NCBI RefSeq assembly: GCF_030818415.1
Contig: NZ_JAUTAE010000001.1
Coordinates: 2,692,001-2,756,000, forward strand
Direction: 5' to 3'
From: Sphingomonas sp. SORGH_AS_0950
GTDB taxonomy: Bacteria; Pseudomonadota; Alphaproteobacteria; Sphingomonadales; Sphingomonadaceae
Length of the DNA: 64,000 nt
Position 1 is the stretch's first letter, and each line of letters begins with the position of its first letter. The position numbers were made by a program, and so were the translations under genes. Positions 26,764-33,955 of the stretch are shown here, in pieces. Under the pieces are notes generated by a model. It had not been told where the DNA came from and did no database searches. It worked only from the letters and a program-made list of their open reading frames with translations.

Positions 26764-26804
26764 GGCGGCAAAGCGGCAACGGCTTGCCGCCCGGCAAGCG
26801 GCAA
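26764..26804. promoter_or_regulatory. CGGCAA box cluster upstream of the slt-flhA-fliA promoter (candidate FlbD enhancer)
   Basis: Contains ggcggcaaa, gcggcaacggcttgccgc (26773-26790, a perfect 7-base inverted repeat around cggc), ccggcaagc and gcggcaa in 41 bases just after the flgN stop. It is 120-175 bases upstream of the sigma-54 promoter, a normal distance for an enhancer. Confidence 0.6.
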
Positions 26805-27116
26805 TCAGGCGTAGGCGCGCATCGCGGGGCGATAGCCCATGCCGGCATCCCCGGTCAGGGTCTGGAGCTTGCGACGGACATTGGCCGCCATCAGGTTCAC
26901 ATAGATGCGGCAGGTCTCGTTCAGGCGGTTGGCCTCGTCGGCCAGCTCGCGCAGCTCGGGTCCGGCGGGGCCGGTGCCCAGCGCGGCGACCTGTTCGATC
27001 GCGGCCAGCTTCTCGGAGGTGGCGCGTTCGAGGGCGACCACGTCGTTCGACTTCAGCGCCGCGATTTCGCGGTGCAGGGCCTCGATGACCTGGATCAGGG
27101 CGTCACGGCGCGTCAT
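26805..27116 (-). CDS. flgN: FlgN-like flagellar export chaperone
   Basis: 103 residues, entirely helical (IQVIEALHREIAALKSNDVVALERATSEKLAAIEQ). FlgN escorts the hook-filament junction proteins FlgK and FlgL to FlhA. Sequence match to the family is weak. The call leans on size, coiled-coil character and the four-base overlap with flgM, the common flgM-flgN arrangement. Confidence 0.75.
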   Translation of the reverse strand: MTRRDALIQVIEALHREIAALKSNDVVALERATSEKLAAIEQVAALGTGPAGPELRELADEANRLNETCRIYVNLMAANVRRKLQTLTGDAGMGYRPAMRAYA

Positions 27117-27406
27117 TTACCGTTCCAGTCGAGCTTCAGGGCGATCATCTGGTCGGCGATGGTCGCCGGCAGGATCGGGAAATCGCCATTGGCGATGGCC
27201 TTCTTGATCTGGGCGACGCGATCCATGTCGACCGGCGGCTGGGCCGCCAGATCGCGTGCCAGATTGCCGACGCCGCTGGTCTCGCTGGCCGCCTTGGCCG
27301 GGTTCGGAGCGGTCTGGGTGCTCGCCGCGAGCGCGTTGGGACGCGTCACGGCGGCGATCCGCCCGATCCTCGCTTCCCCGGCACTCAGCCTTGTTACATC
27401 CACCAT
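27113..27406 (-). CDS. flgM: Anti-sigma-28 factor FlgM
   Basis: 97 residues. FlgM binds FliA until the hook is finished and is then exported. The C-terminal half, the sigma-binding part, reads VDMDRVAQIKKAIANGDFPILPATIADQMIAL, typical of FlgM. The start chosen is ATG 27406: AGAAGG lies seven bases upstream, and a sigma-28 promoter starts transcription near 27432, which rules against the alternative ATG at 27433. A FliA-driven flgM makes a negative feedback loop. Confidence 0.88.
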   Translation of the reverse strand: MVDVTRLSAGEARIGRIAAVTRPNALAASTQTAPNPAKAASETSGVGNLARDLAAQPPVDMDRVAQIKKAIANGDFPILPATIADQMIALKLDWNGK

Positions 27407-27438
27407 GTCCGCACCTTCTGGTTCCGCTGACATGGAGG

Positions 27439-27465
27439 GTAACGGCCGAATCCGGGGAATCTTTA
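27439..27465 (-). promoter_or_regulatory. Sigma-28 (FliA) promoter for flgM-flgN
   Basis: Minus strand: TAAAGATT (27458-27465), an 11-base spacer, GCCGTTAC (27439-27446). The -10 element is identical to that of flagellin 1. It lies in the 108 bases between flgA and flgM. Confidence 0.85.
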
Positions 27466-27514
27466 GGGGGAATTTACGCTCTCGCCCCCGATTTTCCGGC
27501 CCATGGGCATTCCG

Positions 27515-28012
27515 CTATTCGGCCCAGCCGGGCAGGGTGGCGCGACCGCTGGCCAGCGCGACCGCCTGGACCGGCTGGCGGGACGAATCGATGCGGACCA
27601 GGAAATGCGCGCCGGGCGCGGCATCGGCCATCGCCACGCCTTCGCGGGTGATCGAAAAGCCGTTCGATCCCGCCTCGATCACCACCGGATCGCCGCGCCG
27701 GATGACCGGCTCCACCCGGGCGGCGGCGACGGGAATCGGGCGCGGCTCGGCGGCGGGCTTCGGCACGGCCAGCACCGGCACGAAGATGCGCCATTGCGGG
27801 CTGGAACAGGTGACGACCACCGCGTCGTGCATCTCGGTGCGCCATGACAGCGCGACGGTGGGGCATTGGCTGAGCTTCAGCCTGGCATCGACCGGCGACC
27901 GGGCGCCCCCCTCCACCCCGACGGGGCGGCCGGTAAAGGCGGTGACGGCGGCGTCGAGCGCGGCAATATCCTGAAAGCCGGCGGCACCGGCCAGAAGCAG
28001 CGACAGGATCAT
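27515..28012 (-). CDS. flgA: Flagellar P-ring assembly chaperone FlgA
   Basis: 165 residues. Periplasmic chaperone for FlgI. A short signal peptide (MILSLLLAGAAG) precedes the body. The C-terminal SAF-like region is typical: EPVIRRGDPVVIEAGSNGFSITREGVAMADAAPGAHFLVR. The ATG overlaps the motB2 stop (TGATG), so it is co-translated with the second stator genes. Confidence 0.87.
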   Translation of the reverse strand: MILSLLLAGAAGFQDIAALDAAVTAFTGRPVGVEGGARSPVDARLKLSQCPTVALSWRTEMHDAVVVTCSSPQWRIFVPVLAVPKPAAEPRPIPVAAARVEPVIRRGDPVVIEAGSNGFSITREGVAMADAAPGAHFLVRIDSSRQPVQAVALASGRATLPGWAE

Positions 28013-28560
28013 CAGGGTCTCCGTGGCGGATCGCCGGCAAAGACGAGCGTGACCATCGCGATGCGCGGGCCCGGCTTGGCGGCGGTGGAAAGGATCAGGC
28101 GGTCGGCGGCGGCGGGGCCGATCAGCGCGGCGGCGGCGCGGGCGCGATCGGCGGCCAGCACGACCGCGCTATGGGTGACGGGATCGACATCGGCGGCGCT
28201 GCCGTCGGTCGCCCCGGTGATCGACAGGCGGATGCGCGGATCGGCCAGCGCCTCGCGCGCCCAGGGGCCCAGCAGCGGGTCGGGATCGACCGGCTCGGCC
28301 GAACCGGGGGCGAAGCTCAGCGAGGCGGTGGCGACCGGCATGGCGGGCGGCGGGGCGGGGGGCAGGCGGAGCGCCTGCGACGCGGGATCGGTGTTGGCGC
28401 CGAACTGCGCGCGCAGTCCGTTGAGCAGCGCGGGCCGCCGCTCCGCCCCCGTCGCCTGGACCAGAACGAGGAAGCCGACCAGCAACAGGGCAAGGTCGGC
28501 CAGCGTGATCAGCCAGATCGGCCGCGAGGGCACGGGATCGGGAAACACCGGATCGCTCAT
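28012..28560 (-). CDS. Second MotB-like stator protein, short OmpA-type domain
   Basis: 182 residues. A membrane helix carries the proton-binding aspartate in the MotB setting WLITLADLALLL (Asp22). A short Pro-rich linker and a reduced OmpA-like domain follow: FAPGSAEPVDPDP, RLSITGATDGSA, LAADRARAAAALIG. The usual GHTD peptidoglycan motif is replaced by GATD, and the domain is shorter than in the main MotB (297 residues). Overlaps motA2 by four bases. It probably forms a stator with MotA2, but wall anchoring may be weak or different. Confidence 0.75.
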   Translation of the reverse strand: MSDPVFPDPVPSRPIWLITLADLALLLVGFLVLVQATGAERRPALLNGLRAQFGANTDPASQALRLPPAPPPAMPVATASLSFAPGSAEPVDPDPLLGPWAREALADPRIRLSITGATDGSAADVDPVTHSAVVLAADRARAAAALIGPAAADRLILSTAAKPGPRIAMVTLVFAGDPPRRP

Positions 28561-29264
28561 GCCACGCTCATCAGGCTGGGCGGCGAGGACGGGCCCGACT
28601 TGGACGACGCCGTCGATCCGCGCGAGGGGCGCGGGGCCTCGCGCGCGGCCAGGGCGGCGAGCGGGGCGACGATGCGGGTCCGCTCGAACGCCTCGATCCG
28701 CGCGGCGCGACGCAGCCGCATCGCGATCGGCTGGGCGACCAGATTGGCGAACAGCGCGCCATAGAGGGTGGCAAGCAGCGCGATCGCCATCGCGCCGCCG
28801 ATCCGCTGCGGATCGTTCATCGTCGCGAACATCGCCGCCAGTCCGATCAGCGTGCCGACCATGCCCATGGCGGGCGCCACCTCGGCCGCGCCGGTCCAGA
28901 TATCGGCGACCGCGACATGGCGTTCGATCCGGCCCTGCCGCGCCAGGTCGAGCCGCGCGGTCACGGCCTCCGGCCCCTCGCCATCGACGATCGCGGCGAT
29001 CGCCTCGGCCAGATCGGGGTCGGTGACGACCGAACGATCGAGCGTCAGCACCCCGTGCCGCCGCGCGACGCGCGACAGATGCGCGATCTGTTCGATCAGC
29101 GGCTCGGCGGCGAAGGGCTTCCGTACCAGTACGGCCAGCGCCCGGAGCGCGCGCCGCCCGTCACGCCATGGCGTGCGCAACAGCGTCGCGATCAGCGTCC
29201 CGCCCAGCACGATGGCGAGCGCCGCGGAGTCGAAGAACTGGTGGAGCGGTGGAAGGGCTATCAT
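28557..29264 (-). CDS. Second MotA-like stator protein
   Basis: 235 residues. Matches the MotA/PomA family from the second membrane helix on: SAALAIVLGGTLIATLLR, then the cytoplasmic torque region, then TM3-TM4 (VAPAMGMVGTLIGLAAMFA, then AIALLATLYGALFANLVAQPIAMRLR). The first helix of normal MotA is not encoded in this frame, and neither of the other minus frames upstream contains one. The ATG at 29264 lies at the predicted transcription start of the sigma-54 promoter, so the message would be nearly leaderless or the start differs. First gene of motA2-motB2-flgA. Confidence 0.72.
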   Translation of the reverse strand: MIALPPLHQFFDSAALAIVLGGTLIATLLRTPWRDGRRALRALAVLVRKPFAAEPLIEQIAHLSRVARRHGVLTLDRSVVTDPDLAEAIAAIVDGEGPEAVTARLDLARQGRIERHVAVADIWTGAAEVAPAMGMVGTLIGLAAMFATMNDPQRIGGAMAIALLATLYGALFANLVAQPIAMRLRRAARIEAFERTRIVAPLAALAAREAPRPSRGSTASSKSGPSSPPSLMSVA

Positions 29265-29276
29265 GCGCGCCGCCAC

Positions 29277-29292
29277 GCAAAGACCGGGCCAA
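29277..29292 (-). promoter_or_regulatory. Sigma-54-type promoter facing motA2-motB2-flgA
   Basis: Minus-strand TTGGCCCGGTCTTTGC has GG and GC exactly 10 bases apart and differs from TGGCACGNNNNTTGC by one base. It diverges from the flgB promoter across a shared CGGCAA cluster. Confidence 0.6.
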
Positions 29293-29390
29293 ATGCCTGT
29301 GCGGATTCGCCAAAGTCGCACCCGGTGGGGGGAGCGCGTCGGGGCGGCGCGCGCGGCACGGGCGGGGCGGCAGGACCCTGCTGCCGCTTC

Positions 29391-29429
29391 GTTGCCGCCT
29401 ACCGGCAAAAGGCGGCAACGCCTTGCCGG
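29391..29429. promoter_or_regulatory. Shared CGGCAA inverted-repeat cluster between divergent sigma-54 promoters
   Basis: gttgccgcct (29391-29400) and aggcggcaac (29410-29419) are a perfect 10-base inverted repeat; ccggcaa (29402-29408) and ttgccgg (29423-29429) form a second interleaved pair. It lies about 65-100 bases upstream of the flgB promoter and about 100-140 bases from the motA2 promoter. Likely FlbD enhancer (inference). Confidence 0.65.
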
Positions 29430-29492
29430 AGGGTGGGCGGGCCGGGCGGCCGGGCCAGCCCGACCCCGCGCCTTTCCGCGCCTTTCGACAGG

Positions 29493-29508
29493 TTGGCACG
29501 GTGATTGC
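29493..29508 (+). promoter_or_regulatory. Sigma-54 promoter for the flgB-flgL run
   Basis: TTGGCACGGTGATTGC fits TGGCACGNNNNTTGC at every fixed base, with 10 bases between GG and GC. The predicted start is near 29520, giving a 36-base leader with Shine-Dalgarno AAAGGAGG at 29541-29548. Confidence 0.92.
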
Positions 29509-29555
29509 GTATCCCCGGCTATCGCGATGATCCGCGTGGGAAAGGAGGTTGAACG

Positions 29556-29912
29556 ATGGCCGCAGAAACGCTTTTCGGAATTCACGGCGCGGCGCTGGAA
29601 GTCCGGGCGCAGCGCATGGGTGTGCTGGCCTCGAACATCGCCAACGCCTCCACCCCCGGATTCAAGGCGCGCGACATCGATTTCAAGGCGGCGCTCGCCG
29701 CGATCGAGGGCGGCTCCGACCAGGGCCAGGGCAAGGGGATCGCCGGCGCGACGAAGTATCGCGTGCCGCTCCAGACTTCGCTCGACGGCAACACGGTCGA
29801 ACTCAACCAGGAACAGACCGCCTTCGCCGAAAACGCCGTCCAGTATCAGACGACGCTGTCGTTCCTGAACGGCCGCATCTCCACCATCACCCGTGCGCTG
29901 AAGGGCGAATAA
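29556..29912 (+). CDS. flgB: Flagellar proximal rod protein FlgB
   Basis: 118 residues. Rod subunit exported through the flagellar apparatus. The N-terminal rod signature is present (VRAQRMGVLASNIANASTPGFKARDIDF), as is the C-terminal EQTAFAENAVQYQTTLSFLNGRISTITRAL. Strong Shine-Dalgarno upstream; flgC follows after three bases. Confidence 0.94.
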   Translation: MAAETLFGIHGAALEVRAQRMGVLASNIANASTPGFKARDIDFKAALAAIEGGSDQGQGKGIAGATKYRVPLQTSLDGNTVELNQEQTAFAENAVQYQTTLSFLNGRISTITRALKGE

Positions 29913-29915
29913 GCG

Positions 29916-30326
29916 ATGGCCGACACGCCTCTCTCCATCTTCCAGGTCGCGGGCCGCGCCATGTCGGCGCAGCTTGTGCGGATGAACACCACCGCGTCGA
30001 ACCTCGCCAATGCGGGCGGCGTCGCCGGGTCGGCCGAGACTGCGTACAAGACGATGAAGCCGGTCTTCCGCACCAGCTTCGACGCCGCGACCGGCCTGTC
30101 CACCGTCGATGTCGAGAAGATCGTGACCGCCGGGGAGGACCCCGCCAAGCGGCACGATCCGAACAACCCCTTGGCCGACAAGGACGGCAATATCTACGAG
30201 GCCGCCGTCGACGAGACCCGCGAGCTGGTCGACATGATGGAGACCTCGCGCACCTACCAGAACAATGTCGAGGTCATGCAGACGGCCAAGTCGCTGATCC
30301 TCGATACCCTCAAGCTGGGACGCTGA
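29916..30326 (+). CDS. flgC: Flagellar proximal rod protein FlgC
   Basis: 136 residues. N-terminal rod motif AQLVRMNTTASNLANAGGVAGSAETAYKTMKPVF and C-terminal TRELVDMMETSRTYQNNVEVMQTAKSLILDTLKLG, both standard for FlgC. Two bases separate it from the flgD start. Confidence 0.95.
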   Translation: MADTPLSIFQVAGRAMSAQLVRMNTTASNLANAGGVAGSAETAYKTMKPVFRTSFDAATGLSTVDVEKIVTAGEDPAKRHDPNNPLADKDGNIYEAAVDETRELVDMMETSRTYQNNVEVMQTAKSLILDTLKLGR

Positions 30327-30328
30327 TC

Positions 30329-31024
30329 ATGACATCCACCGCGCTCGAGTCGACGCTCGACAGTCTGGGCATCGCGCGAACCGGGTCGACCGGCTCGTCC
30401 TCGACCACCACGGCGGCCAAGAAGTCCACCACGCTGGGTCAGGCCGATTTCCTGAAGCTGCTGACCGCGCAGCTGAAGAACCAGGATCCGTTCTCGCCGA
30501 TGGACAATACCCAGATGGTCGCCCAGATGGCGCAATTCTCCAGCGTGGCGGGCATCTCCGAGATGAACACCACGTTGACCTCGCTCGCGAACAAGCTGAC
30601 CGGGACCACGCCGTCGGCCGCGATGAATTATGTCGGCAAGACCGTGCTGACCCAGGGCACGACCGCCTATGGCCGCACCAGCGGCGGGCTGGCGGGCCAG
30701 GTCGAACTGGATGCCGCGGCGTCCGACGTGACGGTGACCATCGCCGATGCCAGCGGCGGGGTCCTCAAGACGCTGTCGCTCGGCGCGCAGAAGGCGGGCG
30801 CGGCCAGCTATGACTGGGACGGCAAGACCGCCGACGGCAAGAGCGCCGGATCGGGGCCCTTCACCATCTCGGTGTCCGCCAACAACGGCAGCACCGCCGT
30901 CACCAGCCGCTCGCTGGTCTGGGCGCCCGTCCAGTCCGTCTCGCTGCCCTCCACCGGCTCGCCGGTCCTGACCGTCGCCGGTCTGGGCCAGGTCCAGCTC
31001 TCCGCCGTCCGCGCCGTCGGCTGA
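30329..31024 (+). CDS. flgD: Flagellar hook-capping protein FlgD
   Basis: 231 residues from ATG 30329. FlgD caps the growing hook. The N-terminal region has the hallmark LGQADFLKLLTAQLKNQDPFSPMDNTQMVAQMAQFSSV; the C-terminal half has a FlgD Ig-like/tudor fold (GGVLKTLSLGAQKAGAASYDWDGKTADGK). A much longer open frame upstream is chance extension through flgB and flgC. Confidence 0.94.
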   Translation: MTSTALESTLDSLGIARTGSTGSSSTTTAAKKSTTLGQADFLKLLTAQLKNQDPFSPMDNTQMVAQMAQFSSVAGISEMNTTLTSLANKLTGTTPSAAMNYVGKTVLTQGTTAYGRTSGGLAGQVELDAAASDVTVTIADASGGVLKTLSLGAQKAGAASYDWDGKTADGKSAGSGPFTISVSANNGSTAVTSRSLVWAPVQSVSLPSTGSPVLTVAGLGQVQLSAVRAVG

Positions 31025-31053
31025 TCCCCCTTCACGTACCAGGAAGATAGCCC

Positions 31054-32346
31054 ATGTCCTTCTACACCTCGCTCAGCGGCCTTCAGGCTTCGCAGACCGA
31101 CATGTCGGTCATCTCGCACAACCTCGCCAATGTCGGCACCAACGGCTTCAAGAAGAGCCGCGCCGAATTCGCCGACGTGATGGCCGCCAATTTCGCCACC
31201 GACCCGTTCAAGCAGGTCGGCTCGGGCACCGTGGTCAAGGCCAACCGGCAGGAGTTCAAGGAGGGCAATTACACCAGCACCTCCAACGCGCTGGACCTCG
31301 CCATTTCGGGCGACGGCTTCTTCACGGTGCAGGCGGGCGGCACCGCGGGTACGCTCCAGTACACGCGCAACGGCTCGTTCCAGGTCGACACCAAGAACTA
31401 TGTGACCGACACGCAGGGCAACCGCGTCCAGGTGTTCCCGGTCGACAAGGACGGCAACGTCACCGCGTTCGGCAATGACGGCCTGACCAGCCTTCAGCTG
31501 CCCACGACCAGCGGCACGCCGGTCGCCACCAAGAAGGTGACGATGGCCATCAACCTGTCGAGCACCGCCGTCGCGCCGACCGCCGCGTTCGACCGCACCA
31601 ACATGGGCACGTACAACAACACGACCCAGACCAAGATCTACGACACGGCGGGCAATGCCATGACGCTGACCAACTATTATGTCCGCGCGCCGTTGCCGGT
31701 CGATGCCAATGGCAATGCGATCCAGCCCTCGGACGGCAGCAGCAGCTGGCTGGTCTACAGCTTCGTCGGCGATCAGCAGATGACGACCAATGGCGGGTCG
31801 AAGGACCCGATCAAGATGACCTTCGATTCGGGCGGCAACCTGAAGTCGCCGACCGGGGCGACCAAGTTCGACAATTTCACCCCGCGCACCTCGACCACGT
31901 CGCAGCCGCTGTCGATCGACTATACCGGCTCGTCGCAGTCGGGTTCGATCTTCTCGGTCGCCTCGCGCACCCAGGACGGCAAGTCGGTGGGCCTGTTGTC
32001 GGGCGTGTCGGTCGGCGACGACGGCCTGGTGACCGCCTCCTTCTCCAACGGCGAGACCGCCGCGCTGGGCAAGGTCGCGGTGGCGACCTTCGTCAACATG
32101 CCGGGCCTGCGCCAGGAGGGGAACAGCTATTGGGAGGCGACCGGCAAGTCGGGCGCGGCCAAGTTCGGCACCGCCAACCAGGGCGCCTATGGCGCGATCC
32201 GGTCGAGCACCATCGAGGGGTCGAACGTCGACATCACCGAGGAGCTGGTCAACCTGATCGCGGCGCAGCGCGATTTCCAGGCGAATGCCAAGGCGCTCGA
32301 TACGTCGAGCCAGATCTCGCAGACCATCTTCAACATCCGCAGCTAA
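31054..32346 (+). CDS. flgE: Flagellar hook protein FlgE
   Basis: 430 residues. Builds the hook. N-terminal rod/hook motif QTDMSVISHNLANVGTNGFKKSRAEF, a variable middle, and C-terminal GSNVDITEELVNLIAAQRDFQANAKALDTSSQI. Length is normal for this class. An in-frame AGGAAG Shine-Dalgarno precedes the ATG. Confidence 0.95.
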   Translation: MSFYTSLSGLQASQTDMSVISHNLANVGTNGFKKSRAEFADVMAANFATDPFKQVGSGTVVKANRQEFKEGNYTSTSNALDLAISGDGFFTVQAGGTAGTLQYTRNGSFQVDTKNYVTDTQGNRVQVFPVDKDGNVTAFGNDGLTSLQLPTTSGTPVATKKVTMAINLSSTAVAPTAAFDRTNMGTYNNTTQTKIYDTAGNAMTLTNYYVRAPLPVDANGNAIQPSDGSSSWLVYSFVGDQQMTTNGGSKDPIKMTFDSGGNLKSPTGATKFDNFTPRTSTTSQPLSIDYTGSSQSGSIFSVASRTQDGKSVGLLSGVSVGDDGLVTASFSNGETAALGKVAVATFVNMPGLRQEGNSYWEATGKSGAAKFGTANQGAYGAIRSSTIEGSNVDITEELVNLIAAQRDFQANAKALDTSSQISQTIFNIRS

Positions 32347-32388
32347 GCGAAACGGGCCGGGTAACGGGACAGGTAACGGGGGGCAGCG

Positions 32389-33144
32389 ATGGACAAGCTG
32401 GTCTATACGGCGGCGACGGGACTGCGGGCGCACATGTCGGCGCAGTCGGCGATCGCCAACAACATGGCCAATGCCTCGACGATCGGTTTCCGTTCGGACC
32501 GGGTCGTGTTCGACCGTATCGACCTGAAGGGCGGCGGCGCGGCGTTCGAGGCGCGGATGCCCACCGCCGAGGAAGTGACCGACGCCGACCGCCAGCCCGG
32601 CACCGTCCAGCATACCGGCAATCCGCTGGACGTCGCGGTCGCGACCTCCAGCGCGTGGCTGGCGGTGCAGGCCCCCGACGGGTCGGAAGCCTATACCCGT
32701 CGCGGCGACCTGGAGGTCACGGCCTCGGGCGTGCTGCAGACCGGCGACGGCTATCCGGTGATCGGCCAGAACGGCCCGATCACCGTGCCCCCCTATAATT
32801 CGATGAGCGTCTCGCCCGACGGCACGCTGTCGATCGTGCCGCTGGGCGCGGGGCCCGGCACCCAGCCGCAGGTGATCGACCGGATGAAGCTGGCCGACAC
32901 GCGCGGCAGCCAGACGGTCAAGGGGCTGGACAATCTGCTGCGCGTCAAGGGCGGCGGGGCGCTGCCGCAGGACATGGACGCCACCGTCCAGTCGGGCGCG
33001 CTGGAAGGGTCGAACGTCAACATGACCCAGACGCTGGTCGACATGATCGAGAACCAGCGCAGCTACGAGGTGCAGGCCAACCTCATGAAAGAGGCCAAGT
33101 CGATGGACGAGAACAGCGCATCGCTGATGCGGCTGCCGAGCTGA
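32389..33144 (+). CDS. flgF: Flagellar distal/proximal rod protein FlgF
   Basis: 251 residues. Rod protein of the FlgE/F/G family: QSAIANNMANASTIGFRSDRVVF at the N-terminus and LEGSNVNMTQTLVDMIENQRSYEVQANLMKEAKSMDENSASLMRL at the end. Its place directly before flgG supports FlgF. Confidence 0.92.
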   Translation: MDKLVYTAATGLRAHMSAQSAIANNMANASTIGFRSDRVVFDRIDLKGGGAAFEARMPTAEEVTDADRQPGTVQHTGNPLDVAVATSSAWLAVQAPDGSEAYTRRGDLEVTASGVLQTGDGYPVIGQNGPITVPPYNSMSVSPDGTLSIVPLGAGPGTQPQVIDRMKLADTRGSQTVKGLDNLLRVKGGGALPQDMDATVQSGALEGSNVNMTQTLVDMIENQRSYEVQANLMKEAKSMDENSASLMRLPS

Positions 33145-33157
33145 GGATTAGGGGTTT

Positions 33158-33947
33158 ATGTCTTCCGCCGCCATGCACATCGCGCGCACCGGGCTCGACG
33201 CCCAGGATATGCGCATGCGGGTCATCTCGAACAACCTGGCCAACGTCAACACGACCGGGTTCAAGCGCGATCGCGCCGCGTTCGAGACGCTGGCCTATCA
33301 GACGATCACCGCGCCGGGCGCCGCCAGCTCGACCGAGAGCAAATATGCGACCGGCCTGAACCTGGGCACCGGCGTGCGCATCCAGGGCACAGCGCGGATC
33401 AACACGCAAGGGTCGATGCAGACCACCAACAACAGCCTGGACATGGCGCTCGACGGCGAGGGCTTCTTCCAGGTGCAGATGCCGGGCGGGACGCTGGGCT
33501 ATACCCGCGCGGGCAATTTTCTCGCGCTCGGCCGAGGGGCTGCTGGTCACGTCCGAGGGCTATCAGGTGATGCCGGGCATCACCGTGCCGCAGGGCGCGA
33601 CCCAGATCACCATCGGCTCCGACGGCACCGTGTCGGCCACCATCCAGGGCCAGGTCGCCCCCGCCGAGATCGGCCAGATCCAGGTCGCGACCTTCCCCAA
33701 CCCGGCGGGCCTCCAGTCCAAGGGCGACAATTACCTGACCGAGACCGCCGCCTCGGGCGCGGTCGGCATGGGCGTCGCCGGGCTCGAGGGGCGCGGCCAG
33801 ATCCGCCAGGGCATGCTCGAAGGGTCGAACGTCAACGTCGTCGAGGAGCTGGTCGACATGATCGAGACCCAGCGCGCCTATGAGGTCAACTCGAAGATGA
33901 TCAAGTCGACCGACGAGATGCTCCAATACGCCAACCAGAATCTGTGA
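33158..33947 (+). pseudogene. flgG: flgG, distal rod protein, with a +1 frameshift
   Basis: FlgG forms the distal rod under the hook. The first 120 codons read a normal FlgG (MRVISNNLANVNTTGFKRDRAAFETL), to GYTRAGNF. In a tttt run at 33517-33520 the frame breaks. Dropping one T gives NFSRSAEGLLVTSEGYQVMPG and continues to the intact C-terminus (EGSNVNVVEELVDMIETQRAYEVNSKMIK) with stop at 33945-33947. The restored protein is 262 residues, the canonical length. As written, it yields a 241-residue product with an unrelated tail. The homopolymer suggests a read error, but a true or phase-variable mutation is possible. Confidence 0.9.
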
Positions 33948-33955
33948 GGCCGGTG

